This document shows positions 53,426 to 62,036 of a stretch of 64,000 nucleotides of DNA, one piece after another (the first letter of the stretch is position 1; the number at the start of each line of letters is the position of its first letter). The DNA is from Suilimivivens sp963638365. Lineage in GTDB: Bacteria; Bacillota; Clostridia; Lachnospirales; Lachnospiraceae. The stretch spans positions 22,330-86,329 of the forward strand of contig CAVHRK010000129.1 in NCBI GenBank assembly GCA_963638365.1, written 5' to 3'. The notes under the pieces were generated by a model. The model made no database searches and was not told the DNA's origin. It was given only the letters and a program-made list of their open reading frames with translations. The translations under genes were made by a program, and so were the position numbers.

Positions 53426-54352
53426 TTAACCCTTGACAGCTCCTATCGTGATACCCTGTACAAAATACTTCTGTACCAGCGGATATGCCAGAATAATCGG
53501 ACCTGTTACCACAATTGTCAATGCCATCTTTAAGGTCTGGGTTGGCAGCGACATAGAGCTTACTACGGAGCTGCTGACTACATTATTGGCAATCAGCTTC
53601 TTGTATGCCTCAATGTTATTTACCTGCTGATACAGGAAATACTGTAACGGATATTTATCCTCTGTCTTGATATAAAGCATTGCATTGTACCAGTCGTTCC
53701 AGTAGGCCAGTGCGATAAACAGTCCAACGGTTGCCAACGCCGGCTTGATGAGCGGCATCACCACCTGGAACAGGGTCCGGAACTCTCCGCAGCCATCAAT
53801 CTTTGCTGCATCAATCAGGGATTCCGGCAATGCCATGATGTAGCTTTTCATGATCAGCAGATTATACACACTGAAAATTAACGGTAACAGCATCGCAAGG
53901 TAGCTGTCTCTTAAATGAAGCGTCTGTGTAATCAGAATATAGTACGGAACCAGACCTCCCGAAAACAAAGTAGTAAAGTAGAAGAAAAAGGAAAATCCGT
54001 TTCTCCATTCAAAATCTCTGCGTGAAAGAACATAGGCCGTCATTGTCTGAAGCAGAAGTCCGATTACTGTTCCGCAGATCGTCAATCCAATGGTCGTTGC
54101 ATAGGCTTTGAAAACAACCGTCGGCTCCTTGAATACGGTCTTGTATGCTTCTAAGCTGAAATCCTGTGGAAACAGACTGAATCCGTTCTGGATAATTGCT
54201 TCTTCCGAAGAAAACGAGCCAGATAAAATCATAATAAAGGGAATCAGACACATCAATGTAATCAATCCACAAAAGGTGTATGCGATTATATTCAGAACAA
54301 TCACATCACGGCCTTTTTTTACTTTTCCTAATCCTTTCGTTGCTGCTGGCAT
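53426..54352 (-). CDS. Carbohydrate ABC transporter permease (LplC/MalG type)
   Basis: Membrane protein of 308 residues with six segments. The EAA loop reads LPESLIDAAKIDGCGEFRTLFQVVMPLIKP (about 178-207), where the ATPase docks. It pairs with the upstream LplB-type permease, 11 nt away. No ATPase gene is in the operon, so a shared MsiK/MsmX-type ATPase elsewhere is expected. A stem (AAATT/AATTT enclosing CCG/CGG) lies in the gap to the binding-protein gene, 53368-53393. Confidence 0.94.
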   Translation of the reverse strand: MPAATKGLGKVKKGRDVIVLNIIAYTFCGLITLMCLIPFIMILSGSFSSEEAIIQNGFSLFPQDFSLEAYKTVFKEPTVVFKAYATTIGLTICGTVIGLLLQTMTAYVLSRRDFEWRNGFSFFFYFTTLFSGGLVPYYILITQTLHLRDSYLAMLLPLIFSVYNLLIMKSYIMALPESLIDAAKIDGCGEFRTLFQVVMPLIKPALATVGLFIALAYWNDWYNAMLYIKTEDKYPLQYFLYQQVNNIEAYKKLIANNVVSSSVVSSMSLPTQTLKMALTIVVTGPIILAYPLVQKYFVQGITIGAVKG

Positions 54353-54363
54353 CCTCTCACCCC

Positions 54364-55293
54364 CTAGAATAATGTATAGTCTTTATCATAAAGTCCAACA
54401 AGCCGGTTCACGATCAGAATGGTAATGAAGCACAATACCGACTGGAACAGACCGATTGCAGCAGACATTCCAAAATCGTTACTGCTGATCAGTGCACGGA
54501 AGGTCAGCGTATCAATTACATCCGTGTAGTTATAAAGAAGTCCATTGTTACCAACCAGATTATAGAACATATCAAAGTTTCCTTTGAAAATTCCTCCGAC
54601 ACTTAACAAAAGCAGGATAATGGTGGTCGGCATAATCATCGGGATCGTTACCTTGAAGATTCTCTGGAACACATTCGCTCCGTCGATTGCTGCCGCTTCA
54701 TATATGGAGGTATCAATTCCCATGATCGCTGCCAGATACATGACCGATCCGTATCCGATTCCCTTCCAGACATTGAAAAAGGTTAAAATGAACGGCCACA
54801 CCTTTGGGTTCGTGTAAAAGGATATCCTCTCTCCACCAAATGCGGTAATAAGACGGTTCATAAATCCATAGTCGGAACTGAAAATGTTGAATGCCATAAC
54901 TCCTACAATAACCCAGGAAATAAAATACGGCAGGAACATGATGGACTGGGAAACCTTACGGAAATGTTTGTTCCGGATTTCGGTCAGGAAAATTGCTACT
55001 GCAATCTGACTTACGGTATTGATAATAATGAACAATACATTGTACAACACCGTGTTGCGCGTTACCGTCCATGCCTGACCGGATTTGAAGAAAAATTTAA
55101 AATTATCAATTCCGTTCCACGGACTACCCCAGATGCCTCCGGCATAGTTATATTTCTTAAATGCCATTACAATACCGGTCATCGGATAATAGGCAAAAAT
55201 CAATGTATAAATGACAGCAGGCGCGAGCATCAGCAGAAATACCCGGTATTTATACAGCTTTTTAAGAAATCCTTTTCCTTTGGTTGTTTTCAT
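54364..55293 (-). CDS. Carbohydrate ABC transporter permease (LplB/MalF type)
   Basis: Membrane protein of about 309 residues with six segments and the EAA loop DTSIYEAAAIDGANVFQRIFKVTIPMI (about 198-224). ATG 55293 has GAGGTGG just upstream; the longer frame up to 55350 has none. First gene of the galactoside uptake operon, about 70 nt after a strong promoter. Confidence 0.94.
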   Translation of the reverse strand: MKTTKGKGFLKKLYKYRVFLLMLAPAVIYTLIFAYYPMTGIVMAFKKYNYAGGIWGSPWNGIDNFKFFFKSGQAWTVTRNTVLYNVLFIIINTVSQIAVAIFLTEIRNKHFRKVSQSIMFLPYFISWVIVGVMAFNIFSSDYGFMNRLITAFGGERISFYTNPKVWPFILTFFNVWKGIGYGSVMYLAAIMGIDTSIYEAAAIDGANVFQRIFKVTIPMIMPTTIILLLLSVGGIFKGNFDMFYNLVGNNGLLYNYTDVIDTLTFRALISSNDFGMSAAIGLFQSVLCFITILIVNRLVGLYDKDYTLF

Positions 55294-55319
55294 CCATCCA
55301 CCTCTTTCTGAAAATCCCA

Positions 55320-55395
55320 TTGCGCATCTTTTTGTTGCGCTGTCGCTCATTTCTTTCTATGGTTTTATTATACTTTGTATAGTTTTTACATGCAA
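55320..55395 (-). promoter_or_regulatory. Galactoside operon promoter with TTGCGCA motifs
   Basis: Minus-strand -35 TTGCAT (55390-55395), 17-nt spacer, perfect -10 TATAAT (55367-55372). Two TTGCGC(A/T) motifs (55320-55326, 55335-55341) lie just downstream of the expected start, where a repressor would block transcription. Confidence 0.7.
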
Positions 55396-55457
55396 TTCGC
55401 AAGGTTTCTAATATTATTTCACAAAGAACGTGCAACACAGACAAAAAAATAGCCCAA

Positions 55458-55489
55458 TGCGCAACGAAATCGTTTTCGATTGTTGCGCA
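55458..55489. promoter_or_regulatory. Distal dyad upstream of the galactoside operon
   Basis: TGCGCAAC (55458-55465) and GTTGCGCA (55482-55489) flank a 16-nt spacer that is itself partly palindromic (AATCG/CGATT). The same TTGCGCA core recurs at the promoter and at 53377-53383. Probably an auxiliary operator for the operon's LacI regulator; a LacI-type loop is possible. Confidence 0.5.
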
Positions 55490-55516
55490 CCAGGCTGCCT
55501 ATACTCCTTAGAAATC

Positions 55517-55547
55517 AAAAACCCCTGACCGGACGGTCAGGGGTTTC
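55517..55547 (-). terminator. Terminator of the butyrate operon
   Basis: Minus-strand stem AACCCCTGACC/GGTCAGGGGTT with a 4-nt loop (stem 55520-55545) followed by TTTTTGATTT. About 35 nt beyond the etfA stop. Confidence 0.92.
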
Positions 55548-55576
55548 ATCACTCTGTAAAACTCAGTTGCAGAAGC

Positions 55577-56623
55577 TTATTTAGCTGCTGCTAATTCTGC
55601 TTTCAGTTTTTCAGTTAAAGCAGGAACAATCTTGTTCAGATCTCCTACGATTCCGTAATCAGCTACATCGAAGATCGGAGCGGTTTCATCCTTGTTGATT
55701 GCAATAATCATATCGGATTCTTCCATACCGGCTACGTGCTGAATTGCTCCGGAAATACCGATTGCGAAGTATACGTTCGGACGAACTGTCTTACCGGTCT
55801 GTCCAACCTGAAGATCCTTCGGCTTCCAGCCTGCATCTACAACGGCACGGGAGCAGCTTACAGTTGCACCAAGAACCTCTGCAAGGTCATCAAGAAGCTT
55901 GAAGTTCTCTGCGCTTCCAACACCACGTCCGCCAGATACAAGGATCTTAGCGTCCATAATATCAGCAACATCAGATACGGCCTTAACAACCTTTAAGATT
56001 TCTACATACTTGTTATCCGGAGTAAATCCAGGATTGTAATTGATTACTTCTGCCTTCTTACCAGCTTCTCTGGGGGCCTTCTGCATAACACCGGGACGAA
56101 CGGTAGCCATCTGAGGACGGAAATCCGGACATGCGATGGTAGCGATTGTGTTACCACCGAATGCAGGACGTGTCATCAGTAACTGGTTATGGCGCTGTTC
56201 CTTACCAGGGATCGGGTTAATCGGGAAGTCACCGATTTCAAGCTGTGTACAGTCTGCGGTCAGACCAGTATGAATTCTTGCAGATACTCTGGGGCCTAAG
56301 TCACGGCCGATTGCTGTTGCACCTACTAAGAAGATTTCAGGCTTGAATTCGTTAATTACAGATGCTAATGCATGTGCATAAGGCTCTGTTCTGTATTCCT
56401 TTAATTCAGGATCGTCTACAACGATTACCTTGTCTGCGCCATATTCAGCGAGTTCGTCAGCTAAAGCTGCAACATCAGAACCAACTAATACAGCGGTAAC
56501 TTCTGTTCCTAAATCTTTTGCAAGTTCTTTTCCCTTGCCAACTAATTCCAATGCGATTCCGCTAAGTGTATTGTCTACCTGCTGAGCAAAGACAAATACG
56601 CCCTTATAATCTTGAATATTCAT
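55577..56623 (-). CDS. etfA: Electron transfer flavoprotein alpha subunit
   Basis: Subunit of 348 residues. The C-terminal FAD domain has SGGRGVGSAENF (about 229-240) and GISGAIQHVAGMEESDMIIAINKDETAPIF (about 283-312). With EtfB and Bcd it forms the electron-bifurcating complex that couples crotonyl-CoA reduction by NADH to ferredoxin reduction. Last gene of the operon; GGAGG 7 nt before the ATG. Confidence 0.97.
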   Translation of the reverse strand: MNIQDYKGVFVFAQQVDNTLSGIALELVGKGKELAKDLGTEVTAVLVGSDVAALADELAEYGADKVIVVDDPELKEYRTEPYAHALASVINEFKPEIFLVGATAIGRDLGPRVSARIHTGLTADCTQLEIGDFPINPIPGKEQRHNQLLMTRPAFGGNTIATIACPDFRPQMATVRPGVMQKAPREAGKKAEVINYNPGFTPDNKYVEILKVVKAVSDVADIMDAKILVSGGRGVGSAENFKLLDDLAEVLGATVSCSRAVVDAGWKPKDLQVGQTGKTVRPNVYFAIGISGAIQHVAGMEESDMIIAINKDETAPIFDVADYGIVGDLNKIVPALTEKLKAELAAAK

Positions 56624-56672
56624 GTTCTTCCTCCATTATATTTCAATATGCTTAAGATCTACTATCGAAAGA

Positions 56673-57455
56673 TTAGATTACGTGTTTTGCTTTTAACTTC
56701 TCAACAATGTAATCAACAGATGCAGCGGGATCTAAGTTAACTTTTTCTCCTGCACCCTTTCTTACCTTATCGGATGCCTTAGCGATCTGTGTCGGTGAAC
56801 CCTTAAGACCAAGGTTAGAATCTTCTACATCCTTAAGATCTGCTCTTCCCCATACGGTGATGTCAGCCTTGTATGCATCGAAGATTCCGCCCGGAGTCAT
56901 ATATCTGGGCTCGTTTAATTCAGCAAGAGCTGTAATTAAGCAAGGCATTTTAGCCTTTAATACGTGATATCTGTCATCGAACTGACGCTCAACAATTACG
57001 CTGTCGCCTTCTACTTCGATCTTCTGAGCGTAAGAAATTACAGGAATTCCAAGATGCTCGGAAATCTGAGGTCCAACCTGTGCGGTATCACCATCGATAG
57101 CCTGACGGCCGGTAATGATGAGATCATAATCAAGATTACGAAGTGCTCCGGCAAGAGTCTGGGATGTAGCCCATGTATCAGCTCCACCTAATACTCTGTC
57201 TGTTACAAGGATTCCCTTGTCAGCGCCCATAGCCATAGCTTCACGAAGAACTTCTTCTGCCTTGGGAAGTCCCATTGTTACAACGGTAACTTCTGCGCCA
57301 TACTGATCTTTCAATCTAAGAGCTGCTTCCAGACCAGCCTTATCATCAGGGTTCATGATGGTAAGCATTGCAGCTCTGTCAAGAGTACCATCGGGGTTGA
57401 ATTTAACGCCACCTTTTGTATCAGGTACCTGTTTAACACAAACAACAATTTTCAT
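56673..57455 (-). CDS. etfB: Electron transfer flavoprotein beta subunit
   Basis: Subunit of 260 residues with the conserved start KIVVCVKQVPDT and the family signature VERQFDDRYHVLKAKMPCLITALAELNEPRY (about 153-183). In the bifurcating group this subunit carries the second flavin, where NADH electrons are split. AAGGAG precedes the ATG. The gap from bcd is 165 nt and holds three hairpins. Confidence 0.97.
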   Translation of the reverse strand: MKIVVCVKQVPDTKGGVKFNPDGTLDRAAMLTIMNPDDKAGLEAALRLKDQYGAEVTVVTMGLPKAEEVLREAMAMGADKGILVTDRVLGGADTWATSQTLAGALRNLDYDLIITGRQAIDGDTAQVGPQISEHLGIPVISYAQKIEVEGDSVIVERQFDDRYHVLKAKMPCLITALAELNEPRYMTPGGIFDAYKADITVWGRADLKDVEDSNLGLKGSPTQIAKASDKVRKGAGEKVNLDPAASVDYIVEKLKAKHVI

Positions 57456-57509
57456 TGTATTTCTCTCCTTATTTTTAAAATTAATATTATATGATAGTAA
57501 GACGGCACT

Positions 57510-57605
57510 CGAAATACTTCGTATTTCTCGTTCGCGGTGCTGCGCTGCACCGCTCCAAGCTTAGTCTTATGCATCTGCTTCTGCAAGCAGAGCATTTGCA
57601 TAATC
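57510..57605 (-). other. Three hairpins in the bcd-etfB gap
   Basis: GAAATAC/GTATTTC with a 3-nt loop (57511-57527); GCGGTGC/GCACCGC with a 6-nt loop (57534-57553); TCTGCTT/AAGCAGA with a 4-nt loop (57574-57591), extended by TGCA/TGCA flanks. No T-run follows any, so they are more likely RNA-processing or stability elements than terminators. Confidence 0.6.
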
Positions 57606-57620
57606 CAAATCTTGTCCGCC

Positions 57621-58787
57621 TTACTTAAGCAGGTTCGCGGAGATTACCATTCTCTGAACTTCGGAAGTTCCTTCGTAGATCTCAGTAATCTTAGCATCTC
57701 TCATCATACGCTCTACATCGTACTCTCTGATGTATCCGTATCCACCATGAAGCTGTACAGCCTTGGTAGTAACTTCCATAGCAACTTCTGCTGCGTAAAG
57801 CTTTGCCTGAGCTGCTTCTACGGAATAAGATACCTTGGAGTTCTTTGTATACTCGTCCTTCTTGCAGGCTGCTGCATATACCATGAACTGAGCTGCTTTG
57901 GTCTTGGTAGCCATGTCAGCTAACTGGAACTGGGTATTCTGGAATGCACCGATTGCACGGCCAAACTGCTTTCTTTCCTTAACGTATTCAACGGTTCTGT
58001 CAAGAGCGCCTTCTGCAAGACCAAGAGCCTGTGCAGCGATACCGATACGTCCACCATCCAGAGTATGCATAGCGATATTAAATCCTTTGCCCTGTGCTCC
58101 TAACATGTTTGCTTTAGGAATACGGCAATCGGTAAAGATCAGTTCGTATGTGGATGAACCACGGATACCCATCTTGTTTTCCTTGGTACCAAAGGTAAAT
58201 CCAGGAGTTCCTTTTTCTACGATGAAAGCAGAGATCTCTTTCATCATCTTGCCTCTCTTCTCGATCATACCGGTAACAGCGAAAATAACATATACGTCAG
58301 CTTCCTTACCGTTGGTGATGAAGATCTTGGAACCATTCAGTACCCATTCGTCACCATCTAAAACAGCCTTGGTCTGCTGTCCCTGTGCATCTGTACCAGC
58401 GCCGGGCTCGGTAAGACCGAAAGCACCTAACTTCTCACCTTTTGCAAGGGGAACAAGGTATTTCTGCTTCTGCTCTTCTGTACCGAAAGTAAGAATCGGG
58501 TCACAGCAAAGAGAGGTATGAGCGGATACGATAACGCCTGTTGTACCACAAACCTTGGATAATTCTTTTACGCACATTGCATAAGTAAGAACATCTGCTC
58601 CCTGTCCACCGTACTCCTTCGGAATCGGAATACCCATAAATCCTGCCTTAGCCATCTTTTCAACGGTAACACGAGGGAATACTTCTGTCTCGTCTACTTC
58701 CTGTGCAAGAGGCTTAACTTCTTTTTCGGCGAACTCTTTGAAAAGAGTTCTCACCATTTCATGCTGCTTGTCTAACATAAAATCCAT
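57621..58787 (-). CDS. bcd: Butyryl-CoA dehydrogenase
   Basis: Acyl-CoA dehydrogenase of 388 residues that reduces crotonyl-CoA to butyryl-CoA. It has the FGLTEPGAGTDA motif (about 119-130), the FITNG block and the catalytic Glu in IYEGTSE (about 372). Its place before etfB-etfA is typical of the clostridial bifurcating Bcd-Etf complex. GGAGG precedes the ATG. Confidence 0.97.
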   Translation of the reverse strand: MDFMLDKQHEMVRTLFKEFAEKEVKPLAQEVDETEVFPRVTVEKMAKAGFMGIPIPKEYGGQGADVLTYAMCVKELSKVCGTTGVIVSAHTSLCCDPILTFGTEEQKQKYLVPLAKGEKLGAFGLTEPGAGTDAQGQQTKAVLDGDEWVLNGSKIFITNGKEADVYVIFAVTGMIEKRGKMMKEISAFIVEKGTPGFTFGTKENKMGIRGSSTYELIFTDCRIPKANMLGAQGKGFNIAMHTLDGGRIGIAAQALGLAEGALDRTVEYVKERKQFGRAIGAFQNTQFQLADMATKTKAAQFMVYAAACKKDEYTKNSKVSYSVEAAQAKLYAAEVAMEVTTKAVQLHGGYGYIREYDVERMMRDAKITEIYEGTSEVQRMVISANLLK

Positions 58788-58813
58788 GTTTTATTTCCTC
58801 CATTATATATGAT

Positions 58814-58836
58814 ATTGGAATCACATTTGATCCAAT
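58814..58836 (-). other. Hairpin in the hbd-bcd gap
   Basis: ATTGGA(A)TCA and TGATCCAAT form a 9-bp stem with one bulged base and a CATT loop. It lies between the hbd stop and the bcd ribosome site and has no T-run. Confidence 0.5.
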
Positions 58837-58841
58837 TATAT

Positions 58842-59714
58842 TTACTGTGCATCAACAGGGGTCTTTGTTCTGTCTGCATTGTAAACATAGAATCCCTTAC
58901 CGCTCTTAACACCAAGGTTACCGCCACGAACCATCTTACGGATGAGAGGACATGCACGATACTTGCTGTCACCAGTCTCGTTGTAAAGAACATCCATAAT
59001 AGCAAGGCAGATATCAAGACCAATGAAATCTCCAAGTTCAAGGGGTCCCATCGGATGATTAGCACCAAGCTTCATAGCTGCATCAATACCTGCAATATCG
59101 GATACACCTTCCATCTTAATGAAAGCTGCTTCGTTGATCATCGGAACAAGGATACGGTTTACTACGAAACCTGCTGCTTCGTTAACCTGTACCGGTGTCT
59201 TGCCGATTTCTTCGGAAATCTTCTTGATGGTATCTACGGTTTCAACAGGTGTGTTTACACCGGCGATTACTTCAACGAGCTTCATACGGTCAGCAGGATT
59301 GAAGAAGTGCATACCGATCATCGGACGGTTTAATCCGTTACCGATCTCTGTAATGGAAAGGCTGGATGTGTTGGATGCGAATACGCATTCCGGCTTTGCA
59401 ATCTTATCAAGTTCTGCAAAGGTGTTCTTCTTAACTTCCATATTTTCAAATGCTGCTTCTACGATCAGATCGCAGTCTGCACAAAGGTCTTCCTTTAATC
59501 CCGGAGTGATCTTTGCAAGGATTGCATCAACAGCTTCCTGTGTTAATTTTCCTTTTTCTACAAGCTTTGCATAACCCTTCTGGATTTTTGCTTTTCCGCC
59601 TTCTGCCCATTCCTGCTTGATATCGCAGAGAGCAACTTCATATCCATCAACCTGGGCAAATGCCTTAGCAATGCCCTGTCCCATGGTACCGGCACCAATA
59701 ATACCTACTTTCAT
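58842..59714 (-). CDS. hbd: 3-hydroxybutyryl-CoA dehydrogenase
   Basis: Enzyme of 290 residues reducing acetoacetyl-CoA to 3-hydroxybutyryl-CoA. N-terminal Rossmann motif GAGTMGQGIA (7-16); the family signature HFFNPADRMKLVEVI (about 139-153) and the C-terminal GANHPMGPLELGDFIGLD (about 217-234) are present. AGGAGG precedes the ATG. Confidence 0.97.
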   Translation of the reverse strand: MKVGIIGAGTMGQGIAKAFAQVDGYEVALCDIKQEWAEGGKAKIQKGYAKLVEKGKLTQEAVDAILAKITPGLKEDLCADCDLIVEAAFENMEVKKNTFAELDKIAKPECVFASNTSSLSITEIGNGLNRPMIGMHFFNPADRMKLVEVIAGVNTPVETVDTIKKISEEIGKTPVQVNEAAGFVVNRILVPMINEAAFIKMEGVSDIAGIDAAMKLGANHPMGPLELGDFIGLDICLAIMDVLYNETGDSKYRACPLIRKMVRGGNLGVKSGKGFYVYNADRTKTPVDAQ

Positions 59715-59751
59715 TTCTTTTCCTCCTAAATTTTTTAAATCTTATTCTGAG

Positions 59752-59786
59752 CAGCGGCTTACTGCCCGCAGGCAGTTCTTCCGCTG
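59752..59786 (-). other. Two-part hairpin in the crt-hbd gap
   Basis: Outer stem CAGCGG (59752-59757)/CCGCTG (59781-59786) and inner stem ACTGCC/GGCAGT (59761-59776) with a CGCA loop, separated by a small internal loop. No T-run follows on the minus strand. Confidence 0.6.
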
Positions 59787-59812
59787 TCATTTACATTCAT
59801 TATAAACCAGAA

Positions 59813-60598
59813 TTAGCAGTTTTTGAAAGGCTCTTTTACCTTTTCCTTATTCTTGTCAAGGAAGAAAGCCATTCCGTACTTCTGATCTTCTGTTTCAAAG
59901 CAGTCACCGAAGAGCTTTTCTTCGATTACGATTGCCTGATCCATATCTGCATCTAAGCCTTCGTTAATTGCTTTCTTGCAGTTGCGGACAGCGATCGGTG
60001 CATTCTTTGCAATGCCTGCTGCCATCTTCTCTGCTGCAGGAAGTAATTCTTCCTGAGGATATACTGCGTTTACAAGTCCGATACGATATGCTTCATCAGC
60101 CTTGATGTTACGTGCGGTATAGATCATCTGCTTTGCCATGCCTGCTCCAACAAGACGGGCAAGTCTCTGGGTTCCGCCAAATCCGGGTGTAATTCCAAGG
60201 CCAACTTCCGGCTGTCCGAATACGGCATTATCAGAACAGATTCTGATGTCACAGCTCATGGAGATCTCACATCCACCGCCTAATGCAAATCCGTTAACGG
60301 CTGCAATAACCGGGATCGGGAATGTTTCAAGCTTACGGAATACGTCATTTCCTTTCTTACCGAAAGCTTCTCCTTCTGCCTTTGTCAATGTGCTCATTTC
60401 TGCAATATCTGCACCTGCTACGAAGGACTTCTGTCCTGCTCCTGTGAGGATTAAGCATCTTACCTCATCCAGATTAACCGCATCAAGTGTTGCATTTAAC
60501 TCGTCAAGTACCTGAGAGTTTAATGCGTTCAGTGCTTTTTCACGGCTGATGGTGATGATGCCGTATGCACCCTTCTGTTCATATACGATGAATTCCAT
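59813..60598 (-). CDS. crt: Crotonase (3-hydroxybutyryl-CoA dehydratase)
   Basis: Enoyl-CoA hydratase-fold enzyme of about 261 residues making crotonyl-CoA. The oxyanion-hole blocks AGADIAEM and NGFALGGGCEISMSCDIRI (about 98-116) and the catalytic Glu region FGQPEVGLGITPGFGGTQRL (about 125-144) are present. ATG 60598 has AAAGGA upstream; the in-frame ATG at 60619 has none. Confidence 0.97.
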   Translation of the reverse strand: MEFIVYEQKGAYGIITISREKALNALNSQVLDELNATLDAVNLDEVRCLILTGAGQKSFVAGADIAEMSTLTKAEGEAFGKKGNDVFRKLETFPIPVIAAVNGFALGGGCEISMSCDIRICSDNAVFGQPEVGLGITPGFGGTQRLARLVGAGMAKQMIYTARNIKADEAYRIGLVNAVYPQEELLPAAEKMAAGIAKNAPIAVRNCKKAINEGLDADMDQAIVIEEKLFGDCFETEDQKYGMAFFLDKNKEKVKEPFKNC

Positions 60599-60660
60599 TT
60601 TGCTTCCTTTCTGTGTCATTGCATGACACCCTTACCTTTTATTTGTGTAAACATGGTTCT

Positions 60661-60680
60661 AGGGTGGGAAATCCCACCCT
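60661..60680 (-). other. Hairpin in the thl-crt gap
   Basis: A perfect 8-bp GC-rich stem AGGGTGGG/CCCACCCT with a 4-nt loop. No T-run follows on the minus strand, so it is probably not a full terminator. Confidence 0.6.
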
Positions 60681-60704
60681 GGAATTTTGCTTTCTTTTTA
60701 ATGA

Positions 60705-61886
60705 TTAGTCCATCTTAACAATGGTAGAACATCCCATACCACCGCCGATGCAAAGAGTTGCAAGACCAGTCTTGGCACCCTTAGCCTGCATCTCATGAAG
60801 CAGTGTAACAAGGATACGGCATCCGGAAGCTCCAACCGGATGTCCAAGAGCGATTGCACCACCGTTCGGGTTCAGCTGCTTGTCTACATCGATTCCAAGA
60901 TCCTTACCTACTGCAACGGACTGTGCTGCGAATGCTTCGTTTGCTTCGATGATATCGAAGTCTTCAATCTTCATACCGGTCTTAGCCATTACCTTCTTGG
61001 TAGAAGCAACAGGTCCGATACCCATAACCTCAGGTCTTACACCTGCAAGTGCACCAGCTACGAAAGTAGCCATCGGCTTAACACCAAGTTCTTTTGCCTT
61101 TTCTTCGCTCATAACAACAACTGCTGCTGCACCGTCGTTGATACCGGAAGCATTACCAGCGGTAACGAATCCGTCCGGGTTAATGGTACGAAGCTTTGCA
61201 AGTCCTTCGATGGTGGATCCGTGACGAGGTCCTTCATCTACCTTGAACTCGATAACTTCTTTTTTCTTCTTAACCATTACAGGTACGATTTCCTTTTCGA
61301 AAGCACCGTTCTTCTGTGCTTCTTCTGCCTTTAACTGGCTCTTTAATGCGAACTCATCCAGTTCTTCTCTGGTAAGTCCCCATTCTCTACAGATGTTATC
61401 TGCAGTTGTAATCATATGGTAATCATTGAATGCATCCCAAAGAGCATCCTTAATCATGCAGTCAACTAATGTACCGTTGTTCATTCTATATCCGTAACGA
61501 GCCTGAGGAACTGCGTAAGGAGCCATGGACATGTTTTCCATACCACCTGCTACTACAACATCTGCATCTCCTGCCATGATCATCTGTGCTGCCTGGTTCA
61601 CACAGTTCAGACCGGAACCACATACAACGTTCATGGTGACTGCAGGAACTTCGATCGGAAGTCCAGCCTTAATGGATGCCTGACGTGCTACGTTCTGTCC
61701 AAGACCAGCCTGGATAACACAGCCCATATAAACCTGATCTACAGCTTCAGGTGCAACACCTGCTCTGTTTAATGCTTCCTTAATAACAATTGCTCCTAAT
61801 TCTGCTGCCGGTGTTGTGCTTAAAGAACCACCCATGGTTCCGATTGCGGTACGGCATGCACTGGCGATAACTACTTTCTTTGCCAT
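60705..61886 (-). CDS. thl: Acetyl-CoA acetyltransferase (butyrate operon thiolase)
   Basis: Thiolase of 393 residues performing the first step from acetyl-CoA to butyrate. The nucleophile Cys is at about 89 (NVVCGSGLNC); NEAFAAQS, GHPVGASGCRI and CIGGGMG are intact. GGAGG lies upstream of the ATG. First gene of thl-crt-hbd-bcd-etfB-etfA, behind a strong promoter and a Rex-like site. The terminal butyrate-forming enzyme (CoA-transferase or kinase) is not in the window. Confidence 0.97.
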   Translation of the reverse strand: MAKKVVIASACRTAIGTMGGSLSTTPAAELGAIVIKEALNRAGVAPEAVDQVYMGCVIQAGLGQNVARQASIKAGLPIEVPAVTMNVVCGSGLNCVNQAAQMIMAGDADVVVAGGMENMSMAPYAVPQARYGYRMNNGTLVDCMIKDALWDAFNDYHMITTADNICREWGLTREELDEFALKSQLKAEEAQKNGAFEKEIVPVMVKKKKEVIEFKVDEGPRHGSTIEGLAKLRTINPDGFVTAGNASGINDGAAAVVVMSEEKAKELGVKPMATFVAGALAGVRPEVMGIGPVASTKKVMAKTGMKIEDFDIIEANEAFAAQSVAVGKDLGIDVDKQLNPNGGAIALGHPVGASGCRILVTLLHEMQAKGAKTGLATLCIGGGMGCSTIVKMD

Positions 61887-61940
61887 TTCTCATTCCTCCG
61901 ATATTCGTTGTTTTCTTTTATTTTTGCGGTTTAAAAATGA

Positions 61941-61958
61941 TTGTTAAATTTTTATCAT
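61941..61958 (-). promoter_or_regulatory. Rex-like operator of the butyrate operon
   Basis: TTGTTAA-N4-TTATCAT on the plus strand compares with the clostridial Rex box TTGTTAA-N4-TTAACAA: 7 of 7 bases in the left half, 5 of 7 in the right. It lies just downstream of the expected transcription start. Rex is the NADH/NAD-sensing repressor of such genes in Clostridium (established knowledge). Confidence 0.5.
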
Positions 61959-61971
61959 TTCCGACGCCATT

Positions 61972-62000
61972 ATTATATCATAGGGCATTTATTTTTGCAA
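61972..62000 (-). promoter_or_regulatory. Promoter of the butyrate operon
   Basis: Minus-strand -35 TTGCAA (61995-62000), 17-nt spacer, perfect -10 TATAAT (61972-61977). The leader to the thl ATG is about 80 nt. Confidence 0.8.
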
Positions 62001-62036
62001 TGGATTCCCTCTCGATTTACAAAATTTGCAAACTTT

